A DNA stretch of 25,005 nt from positions 1 to 25,005 of the forward strand of contig CAZUCY010000049.1 of the NCBI GenBank assembly GCA_964618785.1, given 5' to 3'. The notes beneath the pieces are model-generated. The model did no database searches, was not told the origin of the DNA, and saw only the letters and a list, made by a program, of their open reading frames with translations. A program made the position numbers and the translations under genes. Shown one piece after another: positions 23,648 through 25,005 of this stretch. The DNA is from FEN-1297 sp964618785 (GTDB taxonomy: Bacteria; Bacteroidota; Ignavibacteria; Ignavibacteriales; Ignavibacteriaceae). Within the stretch, counting starts at the first letter, position 1; the number at the start of each line of letters is the position of its first letter.

Positions 23648-24451
23648 ATGAAAATACTCGAATTAAAAAATTTAACTAAACGATTCGGAGAATTTACAGC
23701 GGTTAATTCAATATCATATTCAATAAACAAAGGTGAAATATTTGGTTTAGTTGGTCCAAATGGTGCGGGGAAAACAACAACAATAAAAATATTGACTACT
23801 CTATTACCTGCAACTTCCGGTGAAGCTTATATAGGCGGATACAATGTAACCCGTAACGCTTCAAAAGTAAGGAGAATTATCGGGTATGTCCCGCAGCTCC
23901 TTTCCGCAGATGGGAACCTGACGGGTTATGAAAATCTTCTTGTTTTTGCAAAACTTTATGATATCCCATCAAAAGAAAGAAAAAAAAGGATAATTGATTC
24001 GCTACATTTTATGGGTCTTTCCGATTCGGCAAACAAGCTTGTTAAAAGTTATTCCGGCGGAATGATTAGACGATTGGAAATTGCACAGTCTGTTCTTCAT
24101 AAGCCTTTAGTTCTTTTTCTCGATGAGCCTACAGTAGGGCTTGATCCTGTTGCGAGAGAAACTGTATGGGAATATGTAAAGGTTTTAGCATCGGGAGGAA
24201 CAACCGTTTTAATGACTACTCATTATATGGAAGAAGCAGATGCAATTTGCACAAGAATTGCAATTATGAATAAAGGAAATATTGCTGCAATTGGTTCTCC
24301 TTTGGAATTAAAGGAATCCATTGGGGACGCAGATGCGACTTTAAATAAAGTATTTGAATATTATATAGGGAAATTATTAGAATCTGAAGAACCGGGAGGA
24401 AATTTTAAAGATGTTTCAAGAACAAGGCGTGTTGCAAAAAGACTTGGATAG
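23648..24451 (+). CDS. ABC transporter ATP-binding protein, DrrA/NodI-like
   Basis: A 267-residue ATPase. Walker A is GPNGAGKT (36-43), the Q-loop is YVPQ (80-83), the signature YSGGM (135-139), Walker B LVLFLDE (154-160), and the switch His is in TTHYMEEAD. The C-terminal part (about 225-267) is the extension seen in DrrA-type exporters of antibiotics, lipids or polysaccharides. An in-frame GTG at 23642 is an alternative start; neither has a strong ribosome binding site. The last 41 bases overlap the start of the permease gene, which indicates translational coupling. Confidence 0.92.
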   Translation: MKILELKNLTKRFGEFTAVNSISYSINKGEIFGLVGPNGAGKTTTIKILTTLLPATSGEAYIGGYNVTRNASKVRRIIGYVPQLLSADGNLTGYENLLVFAKLYDIPSKERKKRIIDSLHFMGLSDSANKLVKSYSGGMIRRLEIAQSVLHKPLVLFLDEPTVGLDPVARETVWEYVKVLASGGTTVLMTTHYMEEADAICTRIAIMNKGNIAAIGSPLELKESIGDADATLNKVFEYYIGKLLESEEPGGNFKDVSRTRRVAKRLG

Positions 24452-25005
24452 AATACAAACGGAAAATGTTAGTCCAATTAAGTGGATTATAAGTTTTTTA
24501 AATAAAACTTTTGTTATAGCAGAACTGGAAGTCAGGAAGCTTAGACATGATCCGACGGAATTATTAACAAGAGCCGCCCAGCCGGCATTGTGGATGCTGG
24601 TTTTTGGCGAGGTATTTACACGTGTAAGGGCAATACCAACCGGCAATATGAGTTATATGGATTTTATGGCTCCCGGCATTCTCGCTCAGAGTGTCTTATT
24701 TGTGGCTATTTTTTACGGAATCTCAATAATTTGGGAAAGAGACCTCGGAATAGTTCATAAATTTCTCGCCAGCCCCATCCCAAGAGCTTCGATAGTCTTA
24801 GGAAAAGCGCTTTCTGCAGGAGTAAGAGCGGTATCCCAGGCTATAATAATATATCTCCTGTCATTATTGCTGCATGTAAGACTTTCATGGGATCCGCTTA
24901 ATCTTTTAGGAATTTTATTTGTGGTTATAATAAGTGCAGCGTTGTTTTCTACCTTCTCATTAATAATTGCATGTATTGTGAAAACACGTGAAAGATTTAT
25001 GGGAA
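24411..25005 (+). CDS. ABC-2 type transporter permease, C-terminus cut by window edge
   Basis: The frame is open from an ATG at 24411 (GGGAGG about ten bases upstream) to the right edge, 198 codons. It begins with a cytosolic segment (MFQEQGVLQKDLDR...), then the ABC-2 elbow LEVRKLRHDPTELLTRAAQP. Membrane helices follow (PALWMLVFGEVF, MDFMAPGILAQSVLFVAIFY, GKALSAGVRAVSQAIIIYLL). The cytosolic loop WERDLGIVHKFLASPIPRAS is characteristic of DrrB/NodJ-type permeases. It pairs with the upstream ATPase. Substrate is unknown. Confidence 0.9.
   Translation, partial: MFQEQGVLQKDLDRIQTENVSPIKWIISFLNKTFVIAELEVRKLRHDPTELLTRAAQPALWMLVFGEVFTRVRAIPTGNMSYMDFMAPGILAQSVLFVAIFYGISIIWERDLGIVHKFLASPIPRASIVLGKALSAGVRAVSQAIIIYLLSLLLHVRLSWDPLNLLGILFVVIISAALFSTFSLIIACIVKTRERFMG

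Overview
The window looks like a chromosomal segment of an AT-rich, Gram-negative bacterium of the Bacteroidota/Ignavibacteriota side of the tree. An Ignavibacteria/Melioribacter-like organism is my best guess, by inference only, because no rRNA gene is present. The clues are AT-rich intergenic DNA, many secreted proteins with Bacteroidota-style signal peptides, a YYYLPDIDAYYYVP-type secreted protein family, sugar uptake by an SSS symporter with no SusC/SusD pair in view, and large multihaem cytochromes. Genes here use clear AGGA-type ribosome binding sites, and at least one has a near-consensus sigma70 promoter.

Region 1 (1-10140, minus strand) is a plant- or algal-polysaccharide utilisation locus. 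Reading with transcription (right to left) it holds an SSS sugar/uronate symporter, a GH27 alpha-galactosidase, a GH105 unsaturated-uronyl hydrolase, two paralogous secreted beta-propeller proteins of unknown function, and a GH2 beta-galactosidase-like enzyme that runs off the left edge. A LacI-family regulator lies immediately upstream. LacI-type operator palindromes sit in the regulator's own promoter and in front of the symporter, so the locus is very probably controlled by this regulator. The enzyme set suits a galactose-decorated, uronic-acid-containing polymer such as rhamnogalacturonan I. A lyase that would make the GH105 substrate is not recognisable.

Region 2 (10402-12090) has a small secreted protein with a 7-unit 18-bp tandem repeat, convergent with an orphan LytTR response regulator. 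A perfect 13-bp inverted repeat lies between them.

Region 3 (12400-16411) has a BadF/N-acetylglucosamine-kinase-like sugar kinase followed by an AmpG-like MFS permease (probable amino-sugar or muropeptide salvage). Divergent from these is a class V aminotransferase of the cysteine desulfurase/selenocysteine lyase fold.

Region 4 (16545-20706) is the most striking. A two-gene operon encodes a 13-haem cytochrome c fused to a membrane cytochrome b (CbcL-like architecture) and a heptahaem NapC/NirT-type quinol dehydrogenase with three N-terminal helices (ImcH-like architecture). A 25-residue membrane microprotein and a candidate sigma54 promoter precede it. This is a quinol-to-periplasm electron-transfer module, possibly for extracellular or low-potential respiration.

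Region 5 (20755-25005) has a secreted PAP2 phosphatase, the internally deleted remnant of an MFS exporter, a nitroreductase, a membrane protein of the metal-dependent-hydrolase type, and a DrrA/DrrB-like ABC exporter whose permease is cut by the right edge.
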